Part shown: piece after piece, positions 9,297 to 19,600 of the stretch
Layout: each line of letters opens with the position of its first letter
Numbering within the stretch: the stretch's first letter is position 1
Assembly (NCBI GenBank): GCA_036276235.1
Contig: DATBDZ010000262.1
Location: 1-52,023 of the forward strand
Direction: 5' to 3'
DNA from: JANWHF01 sp036276235
GTDB taxonomy: Bacteria > Planctomycetota > Phycisphaerae > Tepidisphaerales > Tepidisphaeraceae
DNA: 52,023 bases
The notes under the pieces: model-generated
Told to the model about the DNA's origin: nothing
The model's input: only the letters and a program-made list of their open reading frames with translations
The model's database searches: none
Translations under genes and position numbers: made by a program

Positions 9297-11390
9297 TCAC
9301 TTGGGAATCTGCTCCCACAACCTCTCCAGCCGCTGCACCGATGCGGGCGCGGCGGTTTTCAGTTCCTGCGCGAAGATCGAAACGCGCAGCTCTTCGATCA
9401 TCCAGCGGAATAGCGTCAGGTTTGCATCGGATCGCCCCTGCATGCGATAGGTCGCCTGCCGCGCTTTGAATTCATCCCAGAGCGGCGCCACCTGTGAAAG
9501 GCCGTTGGCATCCCGGGCCAGGCCGGCGCTCATCAGTTTTGTCAGGCGAATGTGCATTCCTCTTAGATAGCGCGGCAAATGCTTAAGCCACGGGATCGGC
9601 GTCGCGCTCAGGAAATTCTTGTGCACCAGCCACGCAAGCTGCTCGCGCAGATCGGCGATCGATGCCAGCACCATCGGCGGAAACACCTTCTCCAACTCGC
9701 GCGAAAGAGCGTGATATTCAGAAAGAATCTGGGACGCCAGATTCGTCAGCTCGGTGGCGACTGTTGAAAGCCGCCGCCACCCTTCGCTGGCGCGGCGGAT
9801 GAATTCGGCTTCGGTGCGGACGTTATCACCGTCAAAGAACATCGCGTGATCGACGATTGCCGCCAGTAGATCGTCCTTGAGCTCTGAGCAGGGGCCGATC
9901 GTCGAATAGTGCAGGCAAAGCTGATCGATGTTTTTGAGAGATCGCGAAAGTTGCAGAATCTCCTTGTGAAGCTGAAGCATAAACAGCCGCCGCGCGCCGG
10001 CGCGGGTGGCGGTTTGCGCCGCCTCGGCGGAATCGAGCAGGCGGATTGAGACCGATGTTTGATTGTCGATCAGCGCGGGATAACCCCAGAGCGTCATCCC
10101 ATGCCGATACACCGGGACGCGCTCGGGAAGATCGCCAAAATCCCAGCGGGTGAGGTTGTCCCGATTGTGCTCGGAAGCCGGCAGCTTCGCGAAGCTGGTT
10201 TTCACTTCGACGCGCAATTGCGTGCGGATCTGATCCAGTTCGCGCCCGGCGGCGATCTGCTTGCCGGCCGCATCGATCACACGAAAGTTCATCCGCAAAT
10301 ACGGCGAAAGCGAAGCCAGATCAAACGCCTCGCGCGGAATCTGAATCCCCGCCTTGCGGCCGAGGAATAGTCCCAGCGCATCCAGCAGGGAGCCGTCGCC
10401 GAACGTGAGCGTGGCCGCCGCTTCGCGCGCGGTGTCGGCGATCGGAATGAAATTCTTGCGCAGCTCCTTGGGCAGCGATCGAATCAGCGCATCGATCTTC
10501 TCGCGCAGATATCCCGGAGCAAGCCATTCCATCGGGGCGGCGGGAATCTGACCGAGCGCCGCCAGCGGAATCGAAACCGTCATCCCATCCGCGGGATTGG
10601 CGGCGTCGTAGACGTAATCCAGCGGAAGCGTGAGTCCTTCCAGACGCAATTCGTCGGGAAAATCAGCGACAGGCGGCGTCTGAGCATTGGGCGCCAGCAT
10701 GTCGCGCAATGACATGAACAGCAGCTTGGGGTTTCGCCGTTCAGCATTGCGCCGCCAGAGGTCAAACGTCCGCCCCTCAAACACGTCGTGCGGTACCCGC
10801 GCGTTGAAGAAACGAAAACGGTCTTTCACGCTGGCCAGCAACCCGCGCTGGCGAAGCTTAGCCTCCATCCGCTCGACGGCGCCGCGCACGCCGAGATTAT
10901 GCCGGAAGAAGGGCGCATCAGATTTGAACTGACTTTCAACCAGCGCGTGCTGGATGAATAGCTCGCGCGAGGTGCGCGGGTCGATTGGGCCATAATGGAC
11001 TTGCCGCGCTGGAACAAGAATCAGGCTATAGAGCGTGACCTTCTCGGTGGATACAACCTGCGCGCGGTCTTTGTTCCATTTTGGATCGGTGTATTGCCGC
11101 CGAACCAGATGATCACCGACCTGTTCGATCCACTCTAATCGCAACGGCGCGACGGTGCGGGCATACAGACGCGTCGTCTCAACCAGTTCGGCGGCGGTGA
11201 TCCACTGCGGGCTGCCTTTGAAAAGCGATGAGCCGGGAAAGACGCTGAACTTCCCGCCGCGCACGCCGGTGTATTCGTGCGATTCGGCTTTGGTTCCGAC
11301 GTTCCCGAGTAACCCCGACAACAGCGCGCGGTGAATCGCATCAGATTTCTGAGGCGAGACAATCGGCTCCTGAATCGGTCGAGGCTGCAT
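9297..11390 (-). CDS. hrpA: HrpA, C-terminal half (OB fold and DUF3418), split gene
   Basis: This 697-aa protein matches only the C-terminal half of the roughly 1300-aa ATP-dependent RNA helicase HrpA. It opens with IHRALLSGLLGNVGTK, the conserved start of the OB-fold region (IHxALLTGLLSHIG in E. coli), continues through HEYTGVRGGKFSVFPGS, AELVETTRLYAR and SRELFIQHALVE, then DUF3418, and ends with the family's RWMIEELRVSIFAQEL. No Walker motifs are present. The helicase half lies on the same strand at 35447-37330, upstream in transcription order. The start ATG 11390 has no clear ribosome site, and a family A hairpin lies just upstream (11463-11582). It may work as a separate subunit or be a relic; its intact 2.1-kb frame argues for function. 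Confidence 0.88.
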   Translation of the reverse strand: MQPRPIQEPIVSPQKSDAIHRALLSGLLGNVGTKAESHEYTGVRGGKFSVFPGSSLFKGSPQWITAAELVETTRLYARTVAPLRLEWIEQVGDHLVRRQYTDPKWNKDRAQVVSTEKVTLYSLILVPARQVHYGPIDPRTSRELFIQHALVESQFKSDAPFFRHNLGVRGAVERMEAKLRQRGLLASVKDRFRFFNARVPHDVFEGRTFDLWRRNAERRNPKLLFMSLRDMLAPNAQTPPVADFPDELRLEGLTLPLDYVYDAANPADGMTVSIPLAALGQIPAAPMEWLAPGYLREKIDALIRSLPKELRKNFIPIADTAREAAATLTFGDGSLLDALGLFLGRKAGIQIPREAFDLASLSPYLRMNFRVIDAAGKQIAAGRELDQIRTQLRVEVKTSFAKLPASEHNRDNLTRWDFGDLPERVPVYRHGMTLWGYPALIDNQTSVSIRLLDSAEAAQTATRAGARRLFMLQLHKEILQLSRSLKNIDQLCLHYSTIGPCSELKDDLLAAIVDHAMFFDGDNVRTEAEFIRRASEGWRRLSTVATELTNLASQILSEYHALSRELEKVFPPMVLASIADLREQLAWLVHKNFLSATPIPWLKHLPRYLRGMHIRLTKLMSAGLARDANGLSQVAPLWDEFKARQATYRMQGRSDANLTLFRWMIEELRVSIFAQELKTAAPASVQRLERLWEQIPK

Positions 11391-11462
11391 GAGACGGATT
11401 TAAGGCACCGGGAGTAAGCACTTCAACTACGACGCGCGGAGAAGCGCTGGATGTTCTGAGAA

Positions 11463-11582
11463 CCCTCTCCCCCTGTACTCAGGGGAGAGGGCAGGGTGAG
11501 GGGACGGCGTGTGCGAGATGGCGCTGTTTGCAAGTTGGCGCGTTCGTCCCCTGCCCTCTCCCCTGAGTACAAGGGAGAGGGA
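11463..11582. repeat. Family A double hairpin (variant) between hrpA C-half and fabI
   Basis: Two arms in inverted orientation: CCCTCTCCCCCTGTACTCAG... (11463-11506) and its complement ending ...CCTGAGTACAAGGGAGAGGG (11543-11582). Each arm is itself a small hairpin with GTACTC/GAGTAC at its tip. The surrounding 11391-11674 contains no gene. Confidence 0.85.
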
Positions 11583-11674
11583 GAAAGGCTCCGCACGTTT
11601 CATCGAAGCCCGACGCTGACGTTTCCTTGCGCGTTCCGCCCGGCTAGACTTATCGAATATCACAAGGAGTCGGC

Positions 11675-12469
11675 ATGGGTTTATTGGATGGCAAGAAGGG
11701 ATTGATTCTGAACGTGGCCAACAACCGGAGCATCGCCGCTGGCATCGGCGATAACGCGGTGCGGCAGGGAGCCACTTGCGGCTTCGGGTTTTTGCCGATG
11801 GACAACATCGAGAAGTCCGAACGCCGCGTCCGCAAGGCGATGGACGAGTTTGGATTCACCGGCTCATGGCTGCATCCCTGCGACGTCGGCAGCGATGAAT
11901 CGATCGAGAAGTTTTTCTCCGCCGCCCGCGAGCAGTTTGGCACGATCGATTTTCTGGTGCATAGCCTCGCATTCGCCGATCGCAATTATCTGAAGACCGA
12001 TGAGGGCGTTTTAACCTCCACACCGCGCGAAGTTTTTCGGCAGGCGTTGGATATCAGCGCTTACAGCCTGATCGCGTTGACGCGGGCCGCGCTTCCGCTG
12101 ATGCCGGAGGGCGGGTCGGTCATCGCGCTTTCTTATCTGGGCGCGGAGAAGGTCGTGCCCGGCTACAACATCATGGGGATCGCCAAAGCCGCGCTTGAAG
12201 CGGCGGCGCGGTATCTGGCGTTTGACCTGGGCCGCAAGAAAATTCGTGTGAATACGATTTCCGCCGGGCCGGTGAAGACGCTGGCGGCGTCGGCGGTAGG
12301 GGACCTGGACGAGATGTTTGCCCACATGGAAAAGAAGTCGCCCCTGCATCGCAATATCGACGCCGATGAAGTCGGGAAAACCGCCGTTTATCTGCTGAGC
12401 GATTTATCCAGCGGCGTTACCGGCGAGAATATTTATGTTGACAGCGGATTCAACATCGTTGGCCTGTAA
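11675..12469 (+). CDS. fabI: Enoyl-[acyl-carrier-protein] reductase FabI
   Basis: NAD(P)H-dependent enoyl-ACP reductase, the last step of the fatty acid elongation cycle, cytoplasmic. Short-chain dehydrogenase fold with the FabI-type start GLLDGKKGLILNVANNRSIA (cofactor loop) and catalytic Tyr164 and Lys171 in YNIMGIAK, the Y-x6-K spacing of FabI rather than the Y-x3-K of ordinary SDRs. SYLGAEKVVPGY precedes it as in E. coli. Length 264 aa is typical. ATG 11675 has AAGGAG 8 bp upstream. It seems monocistronic, with a hairpin repeat upstream. Confidence 0.95.
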   Translation: MGLLDGKKGLILNVANNRSIAAGIGDNAVRQGATCGFGFLPMDNIEKSERRVRKAMDEFGFTGSWLHPCDVGSDESIEKFFSAAREQFGTIDFLVHSLAFADRNYLKTDEGVLTSTPREVFRQALDISAYSLIALTRAALPLMPEGGSVIALSYLGAEKVVPGYNIMGIAKAALEAAARYLAFDLGRKKIRVNTISAGPVKTLAASAVGDLDEMFAHMEKKSPLHRNIDADEVGKTAVYLLSDLSSGVTGENIYVDSGFNIVGL

Positions 12470-12597
12470 ATGTAGCAGGCGATCTCTGCATTTGATGCGT
12501 TAATCTTCTAAAAGGACCTCGGAATCATCGCGATAGGCCCGGATGTTGCTCTGAGTATGGCGACTGGCGATGGGAAGGCTTTTACCAGGAGCCACAT

Positions 12598-12810
12598 ATG
12601 AATAGCACGATCACAGACGCTGATACGCTGCGCGATGGCGATGATGCGCCGGGTCGGCCGTCCCGGGACTCGTGGGCGCGGGCGGCCAAGCCTAAAGACC
12701 CCGACGATTTGCCGACGCCGACACAGGTCGCCATGGACCAGGTTGATGAGGCATCGATGGAATCGTTTCCCTGCAGCGATCCGCCGGCCTATACGGCGTC
12801 GCATGCATGA
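12598..12810 (+). CDS. Small protein with C-terminal ESFPxSDPPA motif
   Basis: A 70-residue acidic, soluble protein without signal peptide. Its end, DEASMESFPCSDPPAY, resembles a short motif (DEASxESFPASDPP) that I recognise from small conserved proteins of unknown function in many bacteria. The N-terminal part is charged and probably disordered. ATG 12598 has AGGAG about 7 bp upstream, which supports a real gene. No function is assigned. Confidence 0.65.
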   Translation: MNSTITDADTLRDGDDAPGRPSRDSWARAAKPKDPDDLPTPTQVAMDQVDEASMESFPCSDPPAYTASHA

Positions 12811-12831
12811 CTGGCAGAAGGTGTAAGTGAA

Positions 12832-13380
12832 TTGAAGCGGCTGATTTCCAACTTGGGTGTGCTTGTTTCATTAGCCGCTTTGATTGGGTTGATCGTTCCA
12901 TGGATCAGCAGCCATCAGCAGATGTCGGCAGTGACGCTGTTTCGATGGCGATATCATGGGGGCATTGCCAATTCTACAAGCTGGCAAGCGACGTTTGCGA
13001 TCAGCGGCGGGGAATTTGGTATTCAGGCCGTTCGCTTCTACGGAAGTTTCCCCGTGCATTCCAAGTACCACCAGCGCTGGGGCGATGGCTTTCATGAATG
13101 GATTCATGCAGCGGGCAGACCTACGCCGTTGACTCGCTCGAATGACTGGCCCGCTCATTATGGCCTTCGCCACGGCGGCGATCCGACTCCCGATTTCATG
13201 CAGAGCTGGAGGCTTGTCCTTCCCATGTGGGGAATGGCGATTGTGTTTGCCATCGCGCCGGGAGTGTGGGCATGGCGGCGCGCCCGAAAACGCTGGAAGC
13301 CTGCCATAGCGGTTTCTCCAATAACGGTACCGGCCGAGGCCGCTGGGGGCTCCATCAAATCACTTGATCGAGCCAAATAA
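12832..13380 (+). CDS. Hypothetical protein with two membrane segments
   Basis: Unrecognised 182-aa protein. A hydrophobic segment at residues 8-26 and another at about 128-148 (LPMWGMAIVFAIAPGVWAW) followed by an Arg/Lys cluster suggest two membrane helices with a roughly 100-residue extracytoplasmic loop rich in Trp, His and Tyr. The start TTG 12832 is the first in-frame candidate before the hydrophobic segment; no strong ribosome site is visible, so the start is uncertain. It begins 21 bp after the preceding small gene. Confidence 0.6.
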   Translation: MKRLISNLGVLVSLAALIGLIVPWISSHQQMSAVTLFRWRYHGGIANSTSWQATFAISGGEFGIQAVRFYGSFPVHSKYHQRWGDGFHEWIHAAGRPTPLTRSNDWPAHYGLRHGGDPTPDFMQSWRLVLPMWGMAIVFAIAPGVWAWRRARKRWKPAIAVSPITVPAEAAGGSIKSLDRAK

Positions 13381-13507
13381 TTTGCTCGCTTATAAAACAT
13401 TGCCTCCGTTATCATGGCGGCGGGTGTTCCGTTGCTATTAATCCTATCGCAATGCCGCCGGCTGTGGGCCGGGGGCTTTCCGATTCTCGTGCAACGAAGG
13501 AGGCTCT

Positions 13508-15829
13508 GTGAAGAAGCGTCAAAAGCTGAGCGCGCCAGTGGATTCACCGAAATCTATCAGGCGTTCTGCCGCACGATTGCAGCATGCAGTCGTTGAGGCG
13601 CTCGAAGGGCGATCACTCATCTCTGGAACGCCGATTCCGGATGGCATCTCGTTCAGCACTGGGCTGGTCATCGTCAATACAGGTCCGACGGATGACACAT
13701 CGGTTGTATCGCTCGTGCGCGGGCAGGTGCAGGTGACGCTGTCGCGCACCACGGTCAAGGTGATCGCTGGCTCGGTCATTCGTTTTACCACCAACGATCC
13801 AACGCGGACGTTTGATACCGCAGCCGTGCATAAGATCGAATTCTTCGGCGGCGACGGGAACGACAAATTCACCAACGCCACCTCGATTCCCTGCACCGCT
13901 TTGGGCGATGGCGGCGCCGACATCCTCATCGGCGGCAGCGGGAAGGATATTCTCAGCGGCGGTCTGGGGGATGACTCGATGGTCGGCAACGGCGGCGATG
14001 ACAGCATCACCGGCGGCGGCGGCAATGACACCGGCGTCTGCGGCGACGGAAACGACACCTTCACCAGCAGCGACGGTAATGATTCCGTCAGCGGCGGAAA
14101 TGGAAACGACATCATCAACGTCGGCAACGGAAACAACACCATCAACGGCGGCGCGGGAAATGATTCCATCACCGCCGGCTCCGGAAACGATCTGCTCATG
14201 GGCGGCGACGGAAACGACAGCATCAACGGTGGAGGAGGAAGCGATTCCCTCGAAGGAGACGCCGGCAACGATGCCCTTAATGGCGGCGCGGGAAGTGATA
14301 CTTACGTCTTCGTCGGCGCTTCGCTGGGCACCGATACCATCACCGAAGCCTCCAACATTGACGAGGACAAGCTCGATTTCTCGAAATTTGGGAGCGGCGG
14401 CGTCATCTTCCTGCCAACGGCGGCAACAACGACGACTTCAGCGCCGACAGCGCTCGATACACAGCCCTCAATCGGTCCCGCGGCGGTGGTAACGAATCCA
14501 ATTGTCGGTCTCAAGAATGGCGTCGAGTTGGACACGCGCATTTCGGCGGTGCCGCTCGCGCTACGGGTTGACCGGTTCCCGACGATCGTAGCGCCGACCG
14601 GCGGCGTGAATGTCGATCTCACCAAGACCGGCACGCTTACGATTAATCAGAACAACCTCGTGCTGAAGATCGCCAACGCCAACGCGATTGAAGATGTGAT
14701 CGGCAGCCCGTATGCCGACGTTATCAAGGGCAATGGCCGAACCAATCACATTTCCGGCGGCGGCGGGAATGACATGCTATACGCCGGCACTGGCCGCGCG
14801 ATTCTGGATGGCGGCGCGAATGATGACACGCTGGTGACGGTCGGCGGATCGACCAGTGATCAGCTCACCGGCGGCACCGGCTCCGATAGCTTCTGGCTCG
14901 ATATCAATTCGACCGAGAAAGTCACCGACGCCTCGACGGCGGAGACTAACGCGCATCACGTCCACCGCATCGTGAAGTTTACGCCGCTCAAGGTGAATGG
15001 CGTTTCCGTCGGCACGCCAAGCCTGCAGCGGCTTGGCCAATCTATTGCCGACCCTAAGACCCAGGCGGGCGATGCAGTGCATTATGCGAGCTTCCGATCC
15101 GATCCACTCTTCGCGCCAGATGGGCCTTCGCTCAACGACATTTTCCAGGGCAATCTGGGAGATTGTTATTTCCTCTCCATGCTCTCCGGCCTTGCGATGA
15201 ACTACCCGGATACGATCCGCCAGACCGTGGTCGATCTGGGCGATGGAACTTTTGCCGTCGATTTCCACACCGCCCTGGGGCTCGATGCCTATCTCCGTAT
15301 TGATGCCGACCTGCCCGTCTACTCGGATGGCTCGCTCGCCTATGCTGGCGTTGGCCACGACAATGCACTCTGGGTGCCGATCCTGGAAAAAGCCTGGGCC
15401 TTTTATCGCAACAACGGCGGGCGCTACGACGACGTGAACGGTGGCAACAGCCCCGGCATCGCCCAGGCAGCCGCGCTGCATCTAACGGAGCTTTCGTTCC
15501 CCAACTGGCCGCCGAGCAACGATCCCCCGGGCATCTTCACCAGCGCCGATCAATACTTGAACACCATCGACGCCCAGCTCAAGGCCGGCAAAGCCGTCAC
15601 GATCGGCGGTCCGGTCCACTGGGAACTGGAAACTGTCGCCGGCGCCAAACGCGGGCAGCACATTTACCAGGCGTACAAGGTCCTGCGCGATTCGCACAAC
15701 AAGCCGATCACGCTGGTGGTGCGAAATCCGTGGGGCTCGACCGGGCCGAAAAATGACGGCTATCTGTACCTGTCCGAAGCGCTGGTCTTCGGCAGATCCG
15801 GGGGTTTCGCGGCGTACTCGCCGATCTAA
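13508..15829 (+). CDS. Exported RTX-repeat protein with calpain-type cysteine protease domain
   Basis: A 773-aa secreted protein. Residues about 20-45 carry the planctomycete motif VEALEGRSLIS. Residues about 115-265 hold some 15 RTX nonapeptide-like calcium-binding repeats (GGxGNDxx). After a linker and a second small RTX group (GNGRTNHISGGGGNDML) comes a calpain (peptidase C2) domain at about 525-770, with catalytic Cys in QGNLGDCYFLSML, His in GQHIYQAYKV and Asn in VVRNPWG. The triad is complete, so proteolysis is likely, and both calpains and RTX repeats are calcium-dependent. GTG 13508 has GGAGG 5-8 bp upstream. Unprocessed substrates, secretion route and any self-processing are unknown. 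Confidence 0.88.
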   Translation: MKKRQKLSAPVDSPKSIRRSAARLQHAVVEALEGRSLISGTPIPDGISFSTGLVIVNTGPTDDTSVVSLVRGQVQVTLSRTTVKVIAGSVIRFTTNDPTRTFDTAAVHKIEFFGGDGNDKFTNATSIPCTALGDGGADILIGGSGKDILSGGLGDDSMVGNGGDDSITGGGGNDTGVCGDGNDTFTSSDGNDSVSGGNGNDIINVGNGNNTINGGAGNDSITAGSGNDLLMGGDGNDSINGGGGSDSLEGDAGNDALNGGAGSDTYVFVGASLGTDTITEASNIDEDKLDFSKFGSGGVIFLPTAATTTTSAPTALDTQPSIGPAAVVTNPIVGLKNGVELDTRISAVPLALRVDRFPTIVAPTGGVNVDLTKTGTLTINQNNLVLKIANANAIEDVIGSPYADVIKGNGRTNHISGGGGNDMLYAGTGRAILDGGANDDTLVTVGGSTSDQLTGGTGSDSFWLDINSTEKVTDASTAETNAHHVHRIVKFTPLKVNGVSVGTPSLQRLGQSIADPKTQAGDAVHYASFRSDPLFAPDGPSLNDIFQGNLGDCYFLSMLSGLAMNYPDTIRQTVVDLGDGTFAVDFHTALGLDAYLRIDADLPVYSDGSLAYAGVGHDNALWVPILEKAWAFYRNNGGRYDDVNGGNSPGIAQAAALHLTELSFPNWPPSNDPPGIFTSADQYLNTIDAQLKAGKAVTIGGPVHWELETVAGAKRGQHIYQAYKVLRDSHNKPITLVVRNPWGSTGPKNDGYLYLSEALVFGRSGGFAAYSPI

Positions 15830-16620
15830 ATCGAACGTCCGGCGACAATCTTGGCCGCCCATCCCCGCTGGCTCTCCGGCAAGAACTGCGGCGGCTGATC
15901 GTATCGAAGCAGCCGCTCGTAGCGGCCGCGCTCATACGTTTGTTGAAAAACATCTGCCAGGTTCAGAGCAATATCGCTTTCCTGCGGGCGAAGAGGAATC
16001 GGAATTGTTGGCAGAGGGTCGCGATAGGACCAGGCATAGATCTCGCATTGCCTTGTTGATTCCGCGCGCGTGATGAATGAGTAACAATCACCGGCGGGCA
16101 AGGGAACGAGCATTTGGAGTCGCTCGCCCTGTGCCAGAAAGTCAAACTCGACGAGATTGATTTGATGATGAGCTAATTGCTTTCGCTTCACGAGATAAGC
16201 CACGCGGTCTTCGCTCCCGCGGCGTTTGTTGCTTGGAGAAAGCAGCTCGATGTCGGTGACGACTCGAGCCTCGGGAACATAGGTAATCTCAATGTAGACT
16301 TCCGTCGGCGGCTCTACCCACTCTGTTTGGGGGAGCACGTGCGGCTCCAACGTGGCCACACCTTGCCGCGTCGAAAGCGGATCAATGGGACCATTTCTGG
16401 TCTGCTCGACGGCCACATCCGGCAGAATGATGTGCGAAGTAATCTCGCCGCGGTCATCCTGGCTCAACAGTTGAATTCGTTCATTGAGACTCGCCACATA
16501 ATTGTCCGGCAGTCGCTGATTCAATTGTTCGCGGCAGCCAACGAGAAAATCAGTGTGAAAATCCGCCCATTTCCCCGACGCTTCGATGTATGGATCCAAA
16601 CCTGGAAATGGACTGCGCAT
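15826..16620 (-). CDS. DUF4058 family protein
   Basis: The 264-aa protein starts with MRSPFPGLDPYIEASGKWADFH, the hallmark of DUF4058, a family frequent in cyanobacteria and planctomycetes. It continues with the conserved VYIEITYVPEARVVTDIELLSPSNK segment, whose Glu/Asp/Lys pattern has a nuclease-like look (inference). No signal peptide. Function is not established. Its 3' end overlaps the convergent RTX-calpain gene by 4 bp and it lies 47 bp downstream of uvrA on the same strand. Confidence 0.8.
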   Translation of the reverse strand: MRSPFPGLDPYIEASGKWADFHTDFLVGCREQLNQRLPDNYVASLNERIQLLSQDDRGEITSHIILPDVAVEQTRNGPIDPLSTRQGVATLEPHVLPQTEWVEPPTEVYIEITYVPEARVVTDIELLSPSNKRRGSEDRVAYLVKRKQLAHHQINLVEFDFLAQGERLQMLVPLPAGDCYSFITRAESTRQCEIYAWSYRDPLPTIPIPLRPQESDIALNLADVFQQTYERGRYERLLRYDQPPQFLPESQRGWAAKIVAGRSI

Positions 16621-16667
16621 AGAACTCCACGATTAGTCAACCAGCATATCACATCTGAGCGGCCGCT

Positions 16668-19600
16668 TCATGCGATCATCTGCGCCAATCGCGGCGGCGC
16701 TTCTACTGGTTGCAGCTTCGCCTTTAGATAATGCCCGGTAAAACTCTCCGGATCCTCGGCGATCTGCTCGGGCGTTCCGGTGGCGATGACGCGGCCGCCG
16801 CCGGCGCCGCCTTCGGGGCCCATGTCGATGATCCAGTCGGCACACTTGATCACATCCAGATTGTGCTCGATCACCAGCACCGTGTTCCCCATATCGGCGA
16901 GGCGATTGAGCACGTTCAAGAGGTTATGGATGTCGGCAAAATGCAAGCCGGTCGTCGGCTCATCGAGCACATACAGCGTGTGACCTGTCGAATTTTTGCC
17001 CAGCTCCGTTGCGAGCTTGACGCGCTGGGCTTCGCCGCCGGAAAGTTGGGTGCTTGGCTGGCCGAGCTTGACGTAAGTGAGGCCGACATCATTGAGCGCC
17101 TTGAGCGCGCGATGGATTTGCGGGAAGTTCTCGAAAAAGACCAGCGCCTCTTCGACCGTCATGTTCAGCACGTCGGAGATGTTTTTGCCGCGGTAATGGA
17201 TTTCCAGTGTCTCGGCGTTGTAGCGCTTGCCGTGGCAAACTTCGCAGTTGACGTAAACATCCGGCAGAAAGTGCATCTCGATGCACTTGGTGCCCTGCCC
17301 CTGGCAGGCTTCGCAGCGGCCGCCTTTGACATTGAAGCTGAAGCGGCCCATCTCGTAGCCGCGAATTTTGGCTTCGCGCGTCATCGAGAACGCCTTGCGG
17401 ATTTCGTCGAAGACACCTGTGTACGTCGCCGGGTTCGAGCGCGGCGTGCGGCCGATCGGGCTCTGGTCGATCTCGATCACCTTGTCGATCTTGTTCAACC
17501 CGTTCAGCGATTTATGCTCGCCCGCCTTCTCTTTGGACGCATAGAGCTTGCGCTTGATTGCCGGCAGAAGCGTTTGATTGATAAGCGTCGATTTTCCCGA
17601 GCCGCTCACGCCCGTGATGCAGACCATCCCGCCGAGGGGAATGCGCACGTCCACGTTCTTGAGATTATTTTCGCGGCAACCCTTCAGCTCCAACGCGTTC
17701 TTATCTAAGTCGAGCCGCCGTCGTTGGGCGGGTGTGACGATGGCGTATTCGCCGGTCAGATATTTGATGGTGACGCTCTGGTCTTCCGAAAAGACCTGTG
17801 GAATCGGCCCCGCGCAAACCACATTACCGCCGTGCGCGCCCGCGCCGGGGCCGATGTCGATCAGGTAATCCGCCGACCGGATGCAGTCTTCATCGTGCTC
17901 GACCATCAGCACCGTATTGCCGATCGCCTGGAGGCGCTTGAGCGTGCGAATCAGTCGTGTGTTGTCGCGCTGATGCAGGCCGATGGTCGGCTCATCGAGC
18001 ACATAGCAGACGCCGACCAGACCGGATCCGACTTGTGTGGCCAGGCGGATGCGCTGGGCTTCGCCGCCGGAGAGCGTGGCGGTTTTGCGGTCAAGCGTGA
18101 GATAGCCGAGGCCGACATCGACCATGAAACCGAGCCGCGCGCCGATCTCGCGGACGATCGGCTCGGCGATGCGCGTCCCTTCTTCGCCAAGCCGAAGCTG
18201 GTCGAAAAACTGCTTCGCCCGGGCGACGGTGAAGCGGCTGACATCGTCGATGGAGTAACCGGGCAGTGTAACGTCACCGAGCTTCGTGCCAGACGACGGA
18301 TTCGTCGTCGGCTTCTCTCCCTCCTCCGGTATTCCGGGGGAGGGTCGGGGAGGGGGCTGGGTAGAATGAATATCTTTGGCGCGAACCCCCACCCAAGCCC
18401 ACCCCCGGAGTACCGGGGGAGGGAACAGGCGCTCGCGCGCAGAATCCGCAGACACGTTGGCGGCAGGATTCTCGAGCGTGTGCAAGCGTACCGCCAGAAC
18501 TTCCTTCTTCAGCCGCGTGCCGCCGCAGGTGGCGCACGGCTGTTCTGACATGTATTGATGCAGCCGGGTTTTGACAAACTCGCTTTCGGTGTTCTCAAAT
18601 CGCCGCTGCAGGTTCGGCACAACGCCTTCAAACCAGGTGCCGGTGCCTTGATCTCCCTTGGCATCAGTGCCGTACATCAGAACCTGCTGCACCTTCTTGG
18701 GGATTTGCGAATACGGTCCGGTGTAGCTGACGCCAAAGTCGCGGCAAAACTGGCGCAGCACGCGGCTGTAATAGATGTTCATCCGCTTGCCATGCTTGCG
18801 CCACGCTTCGATCGCGCCGGTTTCCAGCGAAGTGGAGTCATCAGGAACGATCAACTCCGGATCGAACTTGAGTGTCGTTCCCAACCCATGACACGCCGGA
18901 CATGCCCCATGCGGCGAATTGAAGCTGAATAGCCGCGGCTCCAGTTCCGGCAGCGAAACTTCCGGATGCTCGGGGCAGGCGAACTTCTCGCTGTAGATCT
19001 GATCCTTCCAGCTATTATCCGGCTGAGCGACCGAGACAATCACCAATCCCTGCGACAGCTTGAGTGCCGTCTCGACAGAATCCGCCAGGCGCGAACGGAT
19101 TTCGGGCTTGAGGACGATTCGATCAACGATCGCTTCAATGTTGTGCGTGAAAGTCTTCTTCAGCGCCGGCGCGTTTTCCGGTTTTTGCAGCTCGTGGATT
19201 TGCCCATCGACCCGGGCTCGCACGAATCCCTGTTTGTGAATCGCGCCAAAAATGTCCTTGTGCTCGCCTTTCTGCCCGCGCACCAGCGGCGAAAGGATCA
19301 TCACCTTCGTCCCCGGCGGCTGCTTCATGACGGCATCGACGATCTGCGACGGCGTCTGGCTGGCGATCTCCCGGCCGCAGACCCAGCAGTGGGGCGTGCC
19401 GGCGCGGGCGAAGAGCACGCGGAGGTAATCGTAGATCTCGGTTGTCGTCGCTACAGTCGAACGGGGGTTGCTCGAAGCCGATCGTTGCTCAATTGCAATC
19501 GTCGGCGGCAATCCTTCGATCTCATCGAAATCCGGCTTTTGAAGCTGGTCGAGGAATTGCCGCGCGTAGGCGGATAAAGATTCAATGTATTTGCGCTGTC

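Noticed and set aside
16731..17708. Long plus-strand frames opposite uvrA
   Set aside because: UvrA is complete and well conserved on the other strand; these frames show no family features.
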